Source of the DNA: Betaproteobacteria bacterium
GTDB lineage: Bacteria; Pseudomonadota; Gammaproteobacteria; Burkholderiales; Rhodocyclaceae
Length of the DNA: 64,000 bases
Assembly: GCA_028065725.1 (NCBI GenBank)
Contig: JAPTVL010000468.1
Location: 18,770 to 82,769 of the forward strand
Direction of reading: 5' to 3'
Shown here: one piece after another, positions 34,537 to 43,567 of the stretch
How positions within the stretch are numbered: the stretch's first letter is position 1
Layout of the letters: each line of letters opens with the position of its first letter
Notes under the pieces: generated by a model
The model's input: only the letters and a program-made list of their open reading frames with translations
Database searches by the model: none
Told to the model about the DNA's origin: nothing
Position numbers and translations under genes: made by a program

Positions 34537-37200
34537 ATGATGCCGGCTCGATCTGCATATCACAATCTGCTAATATTCATGAATTCTGCCCAGCCTCTGC
34601 CCGCCACTCTTGCGCCGACGCCCGTACCGATGAGACCGCCTACCGGCCCGCTGGGCAAACTGTTTCCTTTCCTGCTCTGGTGGCACATGGTCACGCGCCG
34701 CACCCTGCGCGACGACCTGCTGGCCGGCTTCAGCGGCGCCCTCATCGTGCTGCCGCAAGGCGTTGCCTTCGCCACCATCGCCGGCCTGCCGCCGCAATAC
34801 GGCCTCTATGCCGCGATGATTCCGGCCGTGATCGGCGCGCTGTTCGGATCCAGCTGGCATCTGGTGTCGGGGCCGACCACCGCGATCTCGATCGCGGTCT
34901 TCGCCGCGCTGTCGCACCAGGCCGAGCCCGGCTCGGCGCAGTACATCAACCTGGTGCTGACGCTGACCTTCCTGGTCGGCGTGTTCCAGCTGGTGCTGGG
35001 CCTGGCGCGCATGGGCGCGCTGGTGAATTTCATTTCGCATACGGTGGTGATCGGCTTCACCGCCGGTGCGGCGGTCCTGATCGCAGCCAGCCAGGTGCGC
35101 AATTTCTTCGGCATCGACATTCCGCGCGGCACGCCCTTCTACGAAATCATCCGCCAGTTGATCGTCCAGGCCGGCAACATCAACCCATGGGTCACCGGCG
35201 TCGGCGGCGTCACACTGGCCACCGGCATCCTCGCCCGCCGCTACCTGAAGAAGCTTCCCTACATGATTGCGGCGATGGTGGTCGGCAGCATCGTGGCGGA
35301 AGCCCTCAATCTCTGGCAGGGACAGGACCTCACCGGCATCAGGACCGTCGGTGCGCTGCCGGCCCAGTTGCCGCCGCTGTCGCTGCCGGATTTTTCGCTG
35401 GACACCCTGCGCCATACCCTCGGCCCGGCGCTGGTGATCACCATGCTGGCGCTGACCGAAGCCGTATCCATTTCGCGTGCCATCGCGGTGCGCTCCGAAC
35501 AGCGCATCGACGCCAACCAGGAATTCATCGGCCAGGGCCTGTCCAACATCGTCGGTTCCTTCTTCTCGGCCTACGCCTCGTCCGGTTCCTTCAACCGCAG
35601 CGGAGTCAACTACGAAGCCGGCGCGCGCACGCCGCTGGCCTCGGTGTTCGCCACGGTATTCCTGATCCTGGTGTTGCTGCTGGTGGCGCCGCTCGCCGCC
35701 TATCTGCCCAACGCGGCGATGGGCGGCATCCTGTTTCTGGTGGCCTGGGGCCTGATCGACTTCCACCATATCGGCCACATCTGGCACACCAGCAAGGCCG
35801 AGTCGGCGATCCTCGCCGCGACCCTGGTCGGCACGCTGTTCAACCTCGAAGCCGGCATTTTCATCGGCGTCTTCCTCTCGCTGGTGATGTATCTCTACCG
35901 CTCCTCGAAGCCGGAGATCGTGCCGCTGGTACCGGCGCCGGAGGAAGGTGCCTACCACTTCGTCCGCGCCAAGGGTCGGCCGGAATGTCCGCAACTGCGC
36001 ATCGTGCGCATCAACGGTTCGGCGTATTTCGGCGCCGCCAGCTACGTGCAGCAGGCCCTGCAGCAGATCGACGAGGACAATCCGCAGCAGAAGTCGGTGC
36101 TGATCGCCGCGGCCAGCCTCAATACCATCGACATCGCCGGCGCCGAAGTGCTGGCGCAGGAAGCGCGGCGGCGGCGGCGCCTGGGCGGCGGCCTGTACTT
36201 CTACCGCCTGAACCAGGCGAACTACCAGTTCCTGCGTCATGGCGGCTACACCGCTGACATCGGCGAGGGGGCCTTTTTCCCGGTGATGACCGACGTCACC
36301 GCCGCGCTGTACTGGACGCTCGATCCGAACATCTGCCGCAGTTGCAAGACGCGCATCTTCAAGCCCTGCACCGGCAAGCTGTTGCCCGACGGCTTCCGTC
36401 GTCAGCGCCTGCTGCTCGCCACCGACGGCAGCGAGTTCAGCCATGCGCCGCAGAAAATCGCCATCGCGCTGGCGCGGAGCTTCGGCGTCACCCTCGACGT
36501 TATGACCTCGGTGCCGACGCCCGAGGACGAGGAAATGGCCCGCGCCCGGCTAGCAGTGGTCACCCGCGCGGCCCTGGTGGCCGGTGTCGATGCCGAGGAG
36601 ATCGTGCGCCACGGCAAGCAGGCGGTGAAAGAAGTGATCGCCGCCGCGACGTCAGCCGATACCAACATTCTGATCATCGGCCGCCGCCCGCCGCGCGGCG
36701 ACCTGAAGGAGCGCCTGCTCGGCGATGTCGCCGAGCAGATCATCGACCAGGCGCACTGCCACGTACTGATCGCCGGCTGGCAATCGCAGATGTGGCGCCA
36801 GCGCATTCTGGTCGCCTGCGACGAATCGATGGACAGCGATCGCATCGCTGAAATCGCCGGGCAGATTGCCAAGGCCACGCGCACCCCGCTGACCCTGGTG
36901 GCGGCAGTGAGCACCGACAGGGAACACGAAAACGCGGCCGACGGCTTGGCTCTAAAGGCCGCCCGGATCCGCGTCGAAGGCATCGAATGCGACAGCCTGA
37001 TCGTCGACGGGGCGCCACAACAGGCCATCCCAGTAGCGGCGCATGAGCTAGGTGCCGACCTGGTGGTGATCGGCTACCAGCAAAGCCTGGGCCGCGGCAC
37101 GGCCGATCAGATCATCGGCCGCCTCGATTGCGCCGTGCTGGTGGTGCGTTCCGGTGCCGACGCACCGCAGATCGACAACGCGGTAGCCAAGCAGTCCTGA
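34537..37200 (+). CDS. SulP transporter - STAS - Cys linker - two USP domains
   Basis: An 887-residue protein. The SulP membrane core covers about 35-470 (VLPQGVAFATIAGLPPQYGLY), and a STAS domain lies near 485-590. A linker carries three cysteines (NICRSCKTRIFKPC, near 598). Two USP domains start near 620 (RLLLATDGSEFS) and 751 (RILVACDESMD). Neither USP keeps the standard G-2x-G-9x-G(S/T) ATP motif. Start codons at 34537 (GGGG 7-8 bases before) and 34579 are both possible. The cysteine linker could bind metal or sense redox state. Anion specificity is unknown. Confidence 0.87.
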   Translation: MMPARSAYHNLLIFMNSAQPLPATLAPTPVPMRPPTGPLGKLFPFLLWWHMVTRRTLRDDLLAGFSGALIVLPQGVAFATIAGLPPQYGLYAAMIPAVIGALFGSSWHLVSGPTTAISIAVFAALSHQAEPGSAQYINLVLTLTFLVGVFQLVLGLARMGALVNFISHTVVIGFTAGAAVLIAASQVRNFFGIDIPRGTPFYEIIRQLIVQAGNINPWVTGVGGVTLATGILARRYLKKLPYMIAAMVVGSIVAEALNLWQGQDLTGIRTVGALPAQLPPLSLPDFSLDTLRHTLGPALVITMLALTEAVSISRAIAVRSEQRIDANQEFIGQGLSNIVGSFFSAYASSGSFNRSGVNYEAGARTPLASVFATVFLILVLLLVAPLAAYLPNAAMGGILFLVAWGLIDFHHIGHIWHTSKAESAILAATLVGTLFNLEAGIFIGVFLSLVMYLYRSSKPEIVPLVPAPEEGAYHFVRAKGRPECPQLRIVRINGSAYFGAASYVQQALQQIDEDNPQQKSVLIAAASLNTIDIAGAEVLAQEARRRRRLGGGLYFYRLNQANYQFLRHGGYTADIGEGAFFPVMTDVTAALYWTLDPNICRSCKTRIFKPCTGKLLPDGFRRQRLLLATDGSEFSHAPQKIAIALARSFGVTLDVMTSVPTPEDEEMARARLAVVTRAALVAGVDAEEIVRHGKQAVKEVIAAATSADTNILIIGRRPPRGDLKERLLGDVAEQIIDQAHCHVLIAGWQSQMWRQRILVACDESMDSDRIAEIAGQIAKATRTPLTLVAAVSTDREHENAADGLALKAARIRVEGIECDSLIVDGAPQQAIPVAAHELGADLVVIGYQQSLGRGTADQIIGRLDCAVLVVRSGADAPQIDNAVAKQS

Positions 37201-37258
37201 CGGAGGCTTCTGCAATTCTGCAATAATCGAGGTCGCCCCCCGACTACAGGAATTCCCC

Positions 37259-37810
37259 ATGGGACACCGTCTCTCGAAAATCTACACCCGCACCGGCGAC
37301 GCCGGCACCACCGGCCTCGGCGACGGCTCGCGCACCGCCAAGAACTCCGCACGCGTAGCCGCCATGGGCGACGTCGACGAACTCAACTCGCTGATTGGCG
37401 TGATCCTCTGCGAAGATTTACCGAATGAAGTGCGCGAGCTGTTTACCGGCATCCAGCATGACCTGTTCGACCTCGGCGGCGAAATGTCCATTCCCGGCGC
37501 GACACTGCTCAAGGCCACCCAGCCGGCCCGCCTCGAAGCCGCGATCGACCGCTACAACGCCGAGCTCGGCCCGCTCAAGGAATTCATCCTGCCCGGCGGA
37601 ACCCGTTCCGCGGCTCTCGTGCATCTCGCGCGCACCGTCTGCCGCCGCGCCGAACGCATGACGGTGGCGCTGGCCGCCGAAGAACCGGTGTCCGACGCCG
37701 GTCGGCAGTATCTCAATCGCCTTTCCGACCTGCTGTTCGTCCTCGGCCGCTGGCTGAACAAGGCCGCCGGCGGCGGCGACGTGCTGTGGCAGAAAGGCCG
37801 CAACGCGTAA
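37259..37810 (+). CDS. cob(I)yrinic acid a,c-diamide adenosyltransferase, PduO type
   Basis: A 183-residue helical-bundle protein with the PduO/MMAB N-terminal signature YTRTGDAGTTGLGDGSR and the conserved VDELNSLIG. LHLARTVCRRAERM-like RTVCRRAER and LNRLSDLLFVLGRWLN follow later. It transfers adenosine from ATP to cob(I)alamin to make adenosylcobalamin. AGGA lies about 10 bases before the ATG. It is monocistronic; no cobalamin riboswitch is seen. Confidence 0.93.
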   Translation: MGHRLSKIYTRTGDAGTTGLGDGSRTAKNSARVAAMGDVDELNSLIGVILCEDLPNEVRELFTGIQHDLFDLGGEMSIPGATLLKATQPARLEAAIDRYNAELGPLKEFILPGGTRSAALVHLARTVCRRAERMTVALAAEEPVSDAGRQYLNRLSDLLFVLGRWLNKAAGGGDVLWQKGRNA

Positions 37811-37897
37811 ATGCCGCATGGCGCCTGATCCGCACGCAAGCTTCTCGGGGAATTAAAGCCTACTTTTTTAGTATGGTTTTAAGTTTATGTTTTATAA

Positions 37898-37939
37898 CTG
37901 ATTTACATCAATTTCTGAACGGTGGGGACGATGCATAGT
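37898..37939 (+). promoter_or_regulatory. FNR/DNR-like site and class II promoter for the DUF2249 gene
   Basis: CTGAT-TTAC-ATCAA (37898-37911) matches the FNR consensus TTGAT-N4-ATCAA with one mismatch. A -10-like CATAGT lies at 37934-37939, which places the box centre about 41.5 bp before the predicted start near 37946. That is the standard class II activator position. The surrounding 60 bp are AT-rich. Confidence 0.65.
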
Positions 37940-37969
37940 GGGCTCACCCTAACCCACAGGTAAAACGCC

Positions 37970-38221
37970 ATGCATGTTCATCTCTCCCCCGATTCGATCT
38001 ATCCCTTCGACGCCCGCGGCATCGCCAAGCGCTTTCGCCACGCCGCGATTTTCGGCTCGCTGGATGCCCTGCGCGCCGGCGAAACCATGCGCTTCGTCAA
38101 TGACCACGACCCGCTGCCGCTGCTCGACCAGCTGGCGCAACGCTACGGCGATGCCGTGGAAATCACCTACCGCCAGCGCGAGCCGGGCAATATCGTGATC
38201 GACTTCATCAAGAAACAGTAG
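37970..38221 (+). CDS. DUF2249 domain protein
   Basis: An 83-residue protein that is almost entirely a DUF2249 domain: FDARGIAKRFRHAAIFGSLDAL, then NDHDPLPLLDQLAQRYG. Such small proteins occur near denitrification and nitric-oxide-response genes; the biochemical role is unknown. It is preceded by an FNR-like promoter and overlaps the next gene by one base. Confidence 0.8.
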   Translation: MHVHLSPDSIYPFDARGIAKRFRHAAIFGSLDALRAGETMRFVNDHDPLPLLDQLAQRYGDAVEITYRQREPGNIVIDFIKKQ

Positions 38222-38832
38222 TGCAGACGCCGGCCTTTTACGATCAGGTGCGGCGCCTGAGCGTATATGACCCGCTGGCCGAGTTCCTCGGCGCGGCCGA
38301 AGGCGGCCGCATCGAATACGCCTACCTTGATGCAGTCAAGCTGGCCGGCCACTCCTGCCCCACCGTAGCCGCCGCCTACTGGATGACGCTGAAGGCGCTG
38401 GCCCATCTCTACCCGGACAACCTGCCGCAGCGTGGCAGAATTCGCGTCGAATTCCGTCAGGACCAACTCTCCGGCGTCACCGGCGTCATCGCCAGCGTCG
38501 TCACCCTGCTCACCGGCGCCACCCATGACACCGGCTTCAAGGGCCTCGCCGGGCGTTTCGACCGGCGCAAGCTGTTGTATTTTTCCGCCGACGTCGTCGA
38601 AGAAATTCGCTTTACGCGCATCGATACCGGCCGGGCCGTCGAGGTTTCGGCGCAGCTGCAGTCGGTGCCCTTCGCCCCGCAGACCATCGAACTGATGCAA
38701 AAGTGCCTGAACGACAGCGCCACGCCGCAGGAAGCGGCCGAGTTCCGCGAGTGCTGGCAGGCACGGGTGTGCGCCGTGCTGCTCGAGCATGGCGACGATC
38801 CGCAGGTGTTCGTGCTGCGCCCGGTGGCGTAG
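38221..38832 (+). CDS. FmdE-like domain protein
   Basis: A 203-residue soluble protein. The segment KLAGHSCPTVAAAYWMTLKAL resembles the His/Cys metal-binding motif of FmdE-type proteins, though the match is partial. Later parts (GRIRVEFRQDQLSGVTGVIASVV) are unassigned. The GTG start overlaps the DUF2249 stop by one base, so both are probably under the same anaerobic promoter. A redox or metal-binding role is inference. Confidence 0.55.
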   Translation: MQTPAFYDQVRRLSVYDPLAEFLGAAEGGRIEYAYLDAVKLAGHSCPTVAAAYWMTLKALAHLYPDNLPQRGRIRVEFRQDQLSGVTGVIASVVTLLTGATHDTGFKGLAGRFDRRKLLYFSADVVEEIRFTRIDTGRAVEVSAQLQSVPFAPQTIELMQKCLNDSATPQEAAEFRECWQARVCAVLLEHGDDPQVFVLRPVA

Positions 38833-38847
38833 CGGGAGGATGCGCGG

Positions 38848-39378
38848 CTAACGGATGCGCGAACGGCGGGCTTCGAGGCAGTCCATCAGCTGCGCGCTGA
38901 CGCTGCGCAGGCGCTGATTGAGCAGCATCAGCAATTCCATCATGAGCTTGACGCCGATGCGCGGTTCTTCGGCGATGATGCGCGACAGGCTTTCGCGGTC
39001 GAGCACCGCAACCTCGACCGTGTCGAGAGTGACGCAACTCGCGAAGCGCGGTTCGCCGTCGATCAGCGACATTTCGCCCAGGGTCTTGCCCGGCCCGGCG
39101 GTCCCCATGATCTGCGCCAGACCGCGCACGTCCTTCTTGACGATCTCGACGCTGCCGTCGAGCAGCAGCAGCATGAAGTCGCCGGCATCGCCCTCGTGGA
39201 TGATTTCGGTGCCCAGCGGCGCCCGATAGCAGCGCATGTAGCGGGCGAGGCCTTCGAGCTCGTCCGGTTCGAAGTCCTCGAACAGCTGGATGACCTCGAT
39301 GATCTCGCGGATGCGGCCGACGAAGGGCACGGCATCACCGAGATACTCGATATTGGGAATCTGGTCGATCGCACTCAT
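38848..39378 (-). CDS. cyclic nucleotide-binding domain protein without HTH
   Basis: A 176-residue protein with one cNMP-binding fold (LFEDFEPDELEGLARYM, IIHEGDAGDFMLLLLDGSVEI, GEMSLIDGEPRFASC). A helical tail follows, with no DNA-binding domain. The loop GEMSLIDGEPRFA resembles the phosphate-binding cassette, so a cyclic nucleotide is plausible. It overlaps the prenyltransferase stop (ATGA). Confidence 0.85.
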   Translation of the reverse strand: MSAIDQIPNIEYLGDAVPFVGRIREIIEVIQLFEDFEPDELEGLARYMRCYRAPLGTEIIHEGDAGDFMLLLLDGSVEIVKKDVRGLAQIMGTAGPGKTLGEMSLIDGEPRFASCVTLDTVEVAVLDRESLSRIIAEEPRIGVKLMMELLMLLNQRLRSVSAQLMDCLEARRSRIR

Positions 39379-40259
39379 GGCCGCGGCATTATAGCCCCAC
39401 CCAGCAGCGCCAATACCAGCAACAGCCAGCCCGCCGTCGCCAGCAACAGGTGTGGGTCGCCCAGCAGCTCCTGCGCCGGATCGCCGCCGCCGCCGCGGCT
39501 ATGCAGACGCCATAGATAGCGCAGCATGCCGTAGAGCACGAAAGGCACGGTCGCAATCAGGCCGCGCGTGCCGTGCAGGGCCACCGTCTCGGCACTGACC
39601 GTATACAGCGCGTAGGAAATCACCGTGCCGGCCGCGGCGATGCCGATGAACTGGTCCAGCATCGGCGCCGTGTAATGCTCCAGCACGCGGCGGTGGCCGG
39701 CGCTGTCGGTCAGCAGCGCATTGAGCTCGGCTCGGCGCTTGGCGAAGCCGAGGAACAGGGTCAGCATCAGGCCGCACAACAGCAGCCATTGCGACGGGGC
39801 GATACCGATGCCCAGCGTACCGGCGAGGATGCGCAGCATGAAACCCGAGGCAATGATGAACACATCGAGAATCACGACATGCTTGAGGCCGAAGCTGTAG
39901 GCGATGTTGAGCACCACGTAGGCGAGGAAGATCCACGGCGCCGAGCCGGCCCACAGCCAGGCGATGCTGCCGCCGGCCAGCAGCAGCACGGCGGCCAGCA
40001 CGCCGGCGGCAGTCACGCTCACGCTGCCGGCCGCCAAGGGCCGGCGCTTCTTTTTCGGATGCAGCCGATCCTGCTCGCGGTCGATCAGGTCGTTCATCAC
40101 ATACACGGCCGAGGCCAGCAGGCAGAACGCGGCGAAGGCGGCCAGCGCCTGCCCGAGCCTGAGCGGATCGGTCCAGGCATGGCCGAACAGCAGGCCGACG
40201 AAGACGAAGCCGTTCTTCAGCCACTGGTGCGGGCGCAAAAGCTGGATCAGCGGCGGCAT
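39375..40259 (-). CDS. UbiA-family prenyltransferase (decaprenyl-phosphate phosphoribosyltransferase-like)
   Basis: A 294-residue protein with about eight helices. It begins LLRPHQWLKNGFVFVGLLFG, characteristic of the decaprenyl-phosphate phosphoribosyltransferase group. It also has the Mg-prenyl-phosphate motif NDLIDREQDRLHP. It would attach phosphoribose to a polyprenyl phosphate. It overlaps the glycosyltransferase gene upstream by 13 bases and the cNMP gene downstream by 4. A polyprenyl-linked sugar pathway with its neighbour is likely. Confidence 0.8.
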   Translation of the reverse strand: MPPLIQLLRPHQWLKNGFVFVGLLFGHAWTDPLRLGQALAAFAAFCLLASAVYVMNDLIDREQDRLHPKKKRRPLAAGSVSVTAAGVLAAVLLLAGGSIAWLWAGSAPWIFLAYVVLNIAYSFGLKHVVILDVFIIASGFMLRILAGTLGIGIAPSQWLLLCGLMLTLFLGFAKRRAELNALLTDSAGHRRVLEHYTAPMLDQFIGIAAAGTVISYALYTVSAETVALHGTRGLIATVPFVLYGMLRYLWRLHSRGGGGDPAQELLGDPHLLLATAGWLLLVLALLGGAIMPRP

Positions 40260-41755
40260 GTCTCACCCGGAAAGTATCGATCGCACATATAGCAGGCAGT
40301 TTGCGGCAGCCAGGCGGGAATCGCATAGTACTTCTGCCGCACCGTCGCCAGCACCCCGTCGCGATAGGCCGCATAGTCGAAACCCTCGCCCTTGACCCGC
40401 CAGAAGCGTGCGCCGCGGATTTCGAAGCTGTCGACGCTGACCTCGCGGAAATACTTGCGGTAGTCATCGAGGTTCGGCGCCGACTTCCTCAGGATCAGGA
40501 AGTCGCGCCCGGCCAGCGCGCGGAAATCGGTCATCAGATCGTCGTGACGCGCATGGCTCGAGGCCTCGCCGAACACCACCACGTACTGGCGCAGGTTGTA
40601 GCCCAGGGTCACGGCATTCGAATAGCCGTCCATCGCCAGCACCCAGTCCTTGCGGTACGGCTCCAGTTCGCGCGCCAGCGCCTGATGCTCGAAGGTCAGC
40701 ACGATGCCGTCGTAGAGCCGGGTCTTCTGCCAGGTTTCCAGCGGGATGCGCGACACCACCAGGATGCCGGCGACATGCAGCGTGGCGAAGCCGGCGAAGA
40801 ACAGGCCGAGGCGGCGCAGGCTGGCTGGCGTCAGGCGCAGGCTGAGCCAGATCAGCGCGAAGGGGACGAAGGACAGCAGCCAGTGCAGGCCGATCTGCTT
40901 GACCAGCGAGAGCAGGGCGAACAGCAGAAAGGGAACCCAGACCAGGGTCGCCAGTGCCGCCGGCAATGCCGAAGAGTCGGCGCTGGTGGCACGGCGATTT
41001 TTCAGCGCCAGCCACAGCACCGGCGGCCCCAGCACATAGATCAGCGTCACGGCATACAGCAGCGGCGTCTTCAGCGACCAGCCGGCATCGCCGTGGCGAT
41101 TGACGAAGTTGAACATGTAGTTCGGCCAGCAGTTGGCGCTGTTCCACCAGGCCATCAGCGCCAGCGCCGGCAGCGTGCAGGCATAGGCGATGGCCAGCCC
41201 CGCCCAGGCGCCGGCCTTGCGCCGCCGCAGCACATCGACCAGGTAGGCGAAGCCGAGTATTGCCGCGAAATACTTGGAGAGCACCGCGCCGGCCAGCAGC
41301 AGGCCTGCCGCCAAATACCACCTTGGCGCATCGTCCTGCGACGCACGGATCCAGGCCAGGCCGGAGAGCACGCTGAAATAGATCAGCGGCGTGTCGGTGG
41401 TGATGAACACGTTCCAGACATTCACCGGCGCCAGCAGCACCAGCGCCGCAGCCCACAGCCGGCGCTCTTCGCCGATGCCGGGCACCAGCTTCGGCAGTGA
41501 CCACTGCACCGCCAGCGCCAGCAGGACCGGCTGCAGGATCACCGGCAGGCGCAGCCACCATTCGGCCTTGCTCGCCAGCGAGAGTGCCGCCAGCCACCAG
41601 CCGATCATCGGCGGATGGTCGTAGAAGCCCCAGTCCGGGTTCCAGCCCCACCAGATGAAATAGGCCTCGTCGCCGCTGATCGGAAACGCGGCCGCCAGCC
41701 AGAAGCGGAAGGCCAGCGTGAGGACCAGCAGCGCGGCGAACAGGCGGCCGGCCAT
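40247..41755 (-). CDS. GT39/ArnT-like polyprenyl-sugar glycosyltransferase
   Basis: A 502-residue protein with about 11-12 membrane helices. It has the GT39/GT83 start SGDEAYFIWWGWNPDWGFYDHPPMIGW, whose acidic residues form the catalytic loop. The C-terminal domain (about 340-500) is periplasmic. Such enzymes move sugars from polyprenyl phosphate onto lipid A, protein or other acceptors. The coupled UbiA-type gene could make or modify its lipid-linked donor. Confidence 0.82.
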   Translation of the reverse strand: MAGRLFAALLVLTLAFRFWLAAAFPISGDEAYFIWWGWNPDWGFYDHPPMIGWWLAALSLASKAEWWLRLPVILQPVLLALAVQWSLPKLVPGIGEERRLWAAALVLLAPVNVWNVFITTDTPLIYFSVLSGLAWIRASQDDAPRWYLAAGLLLAGAVLSKYFAAILGFAYLVDVLRRRKAGAWAGLAIAYACTLPALALMAWWNSANCWPNYMFNFVNRHGDAGWSLKTPLLYAVTLIYVLGPPVLWLALKNRRATSADSSALPAALATLVWVPFLLFALLSLVKQIGLHWLLSFVPFALIWLSLRLTPASLRRLGLFFAGFATLHVAGILVVSRIPLETWQKTRLYDGIVLTFEHQALARELEPYRKDWVLAMDGYSNAVTLGYNLRQYVVVFGEASSHARHDDLMTDFRALAGRDFLILRKSAPNLDDYRKYFREVSVDSFEIRGARFWRVKGEGFDYAAYRDGVLATVRQKYYAIPAWLPQTACYMCDRYFPGETCRR

Positions 41756-41764
41756 GTGCTGCGC

Positions 41765-42832
41765 TTATCTTTCGGCCAAAGCCACGCGGCGCGCCTGTAC
41801 TGCCGTCGCCAGAATTTCGAGCGTTGCCAGCGTGTCTTCCCAGCCGATGCAGGCATCGGTGACCGACACGCCGTACTCCAGCGGCTTGCCCGGCTTGAGA
41901 TCCTGGCGGCCCTCCTTGAGGTGCGACTCGATCATGACGCCGAAAATGCGGTCTTCGCCGGCCGCCATTTGCGCCGCAACGTCGCGCGCCACGTCGATCT
42001 GGCGCTTGAACTGCTTGCTGCTGTTGGCATGCGAGAAATCGATCATGACGCGCGCGGCGAGGCCGGCCTTGCCCAGTTCGGTGCAGGCCGCATCGACCGC
42101 CGCGGCGTCGTAGTTCGGCGCCTTGCCGCCGCGCAGGATGACGTGGCAATCCTCGTTGCCGTTGGTCGAGACGATGGCCGAATGGCCGGCCTTGGTCACC
42201 GAGAGGAAATGGTGCGGACTGGCCGCGGCCTTGATCGCATCCACCGCGATGCGGATGTTGCCGTCGGTGCCGTTCTTGAAACCGACCGGGCACGACAGGC
42301 CGGAGGCCAGTTCGCGATGCACCTGCGATTCCGTGGTGCGCGCCCCGATCGCGCCCCAGCTGATCAGGTCGGCGGTGTATTGCGGCGTGATGGTGTCGAG
42401 GAACTCGGTGCCGCAGGGCAGGCCCAGTTCGTTGATTTCCCACAGCAGCTTGCGCGCCAGACGCAGGCCGTCGTTGATGCGGAAGCTGCCGTCCATGCGC
42501 GGATCGTTGATCAGGCCCTTCCAGCCCACGGTGGTGCGCGGTTTCTCGAAATACACCCGCATCACGATCAGCAGGTCGTCGACGAAGCGATCCGTCTCCT
42601 GCCGCAGCCGGCGCGCATATTCCATCGCCGCCTCATAGTCGTGGATCGAACAGGGCCCGACAACGACGACCAGCCGGCCGTCGGCGCCGTGCAGCACGCG
42701 ATGCACGCCCTGGCGCGCCTGGTAAGTGGTCTCGGCCGCGGCATCGGTGGTGGGAAACTCGCGCAGGATGTGGCCGGGAGGCGAGAGTTCCTTGATTTCA
42801 CGTATGCGAACGTCGTCGGTGATGTGCTTCAT
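41765..42832 (-). CDS. 3-deoxy-7-phosphoheptulonate synthase (class I, AroF/G/H type)
   Basis: A 355-residue enzyme of the shikimate pathway, joining phosphoenolpyruvate and erythrose 4-phosphate. It contains VVVVGPCSIHDYEAAMEYA, YFEKPRTTVGWKGLINDP, MIDFSHANSSKQF and VSVTDACIGWEDT, all typical of class I DAHP synthase. The length matches AroG. Which aromatic amino acid inhibits it cannot be told from sequence alone. Confidence 0.95.
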   Translation of the reverse strand: MKHITDDVRIREIKELSPPGHILREFPTTDAAAETTYQARQGVHRVLHGADGRLVVVVGPCSIHDYEAAMEYARRLRQETDRFVDDLLIVMRVYFEKPRTTVGWKGLINDPRMDGSFRINDGLRLARKLLWEINELGLPCGTEFLDTITPQYTADLISWGAIGARTTESQVHRELASGLSCPVGFKNGTDGNIRIAVDAIKAAASPHHFLSVTKAGHSAIVSTNGNEDCHVILRGGKAPNYDAAAVDAACTELGKAGLAARVMIDFSHANSSKQFKRQIDVARDVAAQMAAGEDRIFGVMIESHLKEGRQDLKPGKPLEYGVSVTDACIGWEDTLATLEILATAVQARRVALAER

Positions 42833-42970
42833 GGGTCGGCCTGGATGCGGTTAAAGGTGCAATTGTACCGGTCGGGCGCAGGCCGGGTCTTCAGCTAGGG
42901 GTTTTCCATGATTCCCATTCGGCGCGGCAGGGCGTAAAGTCACTTTGCTCGCCAAACACTAGGGGGAATC

Positions 42971-43567
42971 ATGTTCCAGGTTCGAATTCACGGCCGGGGC
43001 GGTCAGGGCGTCGTCACGGCGGCCGAGATGCTGTCCATCGCGGCCTTCGAGGAAGGACGCCACGCGCAGGCCTTTCCCAGTTTCGGTTCGGAGCGCACCG
43101 GCGCGCCGGTGGTGGCCTTCTGCCGCATCGCCGACAAGGAAATCCGCCTGCGCGAACCGATCATGGAGCCCGATGCGCTGATCATCCAGGATCCGACCCT
43201 GCTGCACCAGGTCGATGTCTTCGCCGGCCTGAAAAAAAGCGGCTACATCCTGATCAACACCAACAAGAGCTTCGAAGAACTCGGCCTCGGCGATTTCCTG
43301 CGCGACTGGCCGCACGACCGGCTATGCACCGTCGCGGCGACCGACCTGAGCCGCAAGCACGTCGGCCGGCCGATGCCCAACGTGCCGCTGCTGGGCGGCT
43401 TCGCCGCGGTGTCGGGCATCATCAAGCTCGAATCGGTGGTGATGGCCATCAACGACAAGTTCTCGGGCAAGGTCGCGGCCGGCAACATCGCCGGCGCCAC
43501 CGAGGCCTACGAGATCGTTCGCGCCGAAATGGACGCGGCGCGCCGCCTGGAGGCTGCCCATGCTTAA
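42971..43567 (+). CDS. 2-oxoacid:acceptor oxidoreductase gamma subunit
   Basis: A 198-residue protein with the gamma-subunit start IHGRGGQGVVTAAEMLSIAA, then SFGSERTGAPV, and PNVPLLGGFAAVSG. It is the first gene of a four-gene operon, with AGGGGGAA just before the ATG. Subunit order and sizes resemble phenylglyoxylate:acceptor oxidoreductase (Pad) of denitrifying betaproteobacteria more than plain pyruvate:ferredoxin oxidoreductase. Substrate assignment remains inference. Confidence 0.88.
   Translation: MFQVRIHGRGGQGVVTAAEMLSIAAFEEGRHAQAFPSFGSERTGAPVVAFCRIADKEIRLREPIMEPDALIIQDPTLLHQVDVFAGLKKSGYILINTNKSFEELGLGDFLRDWPHDRLCTVAATDLSRKHVGRPMPNVPLLGGFAAVSGIIKLESVVMAINDKFSGKVAAGNIAGATEAYEIVRAEMDAARRLEAAHA

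Noticed and set aside
37811..37969. Cobalamin riboswitch near the adenosyltransferase
   Set aside because: The gap is downstream of that gene and AT-rich with an FNR-like site; no B12-box sequence is visible.
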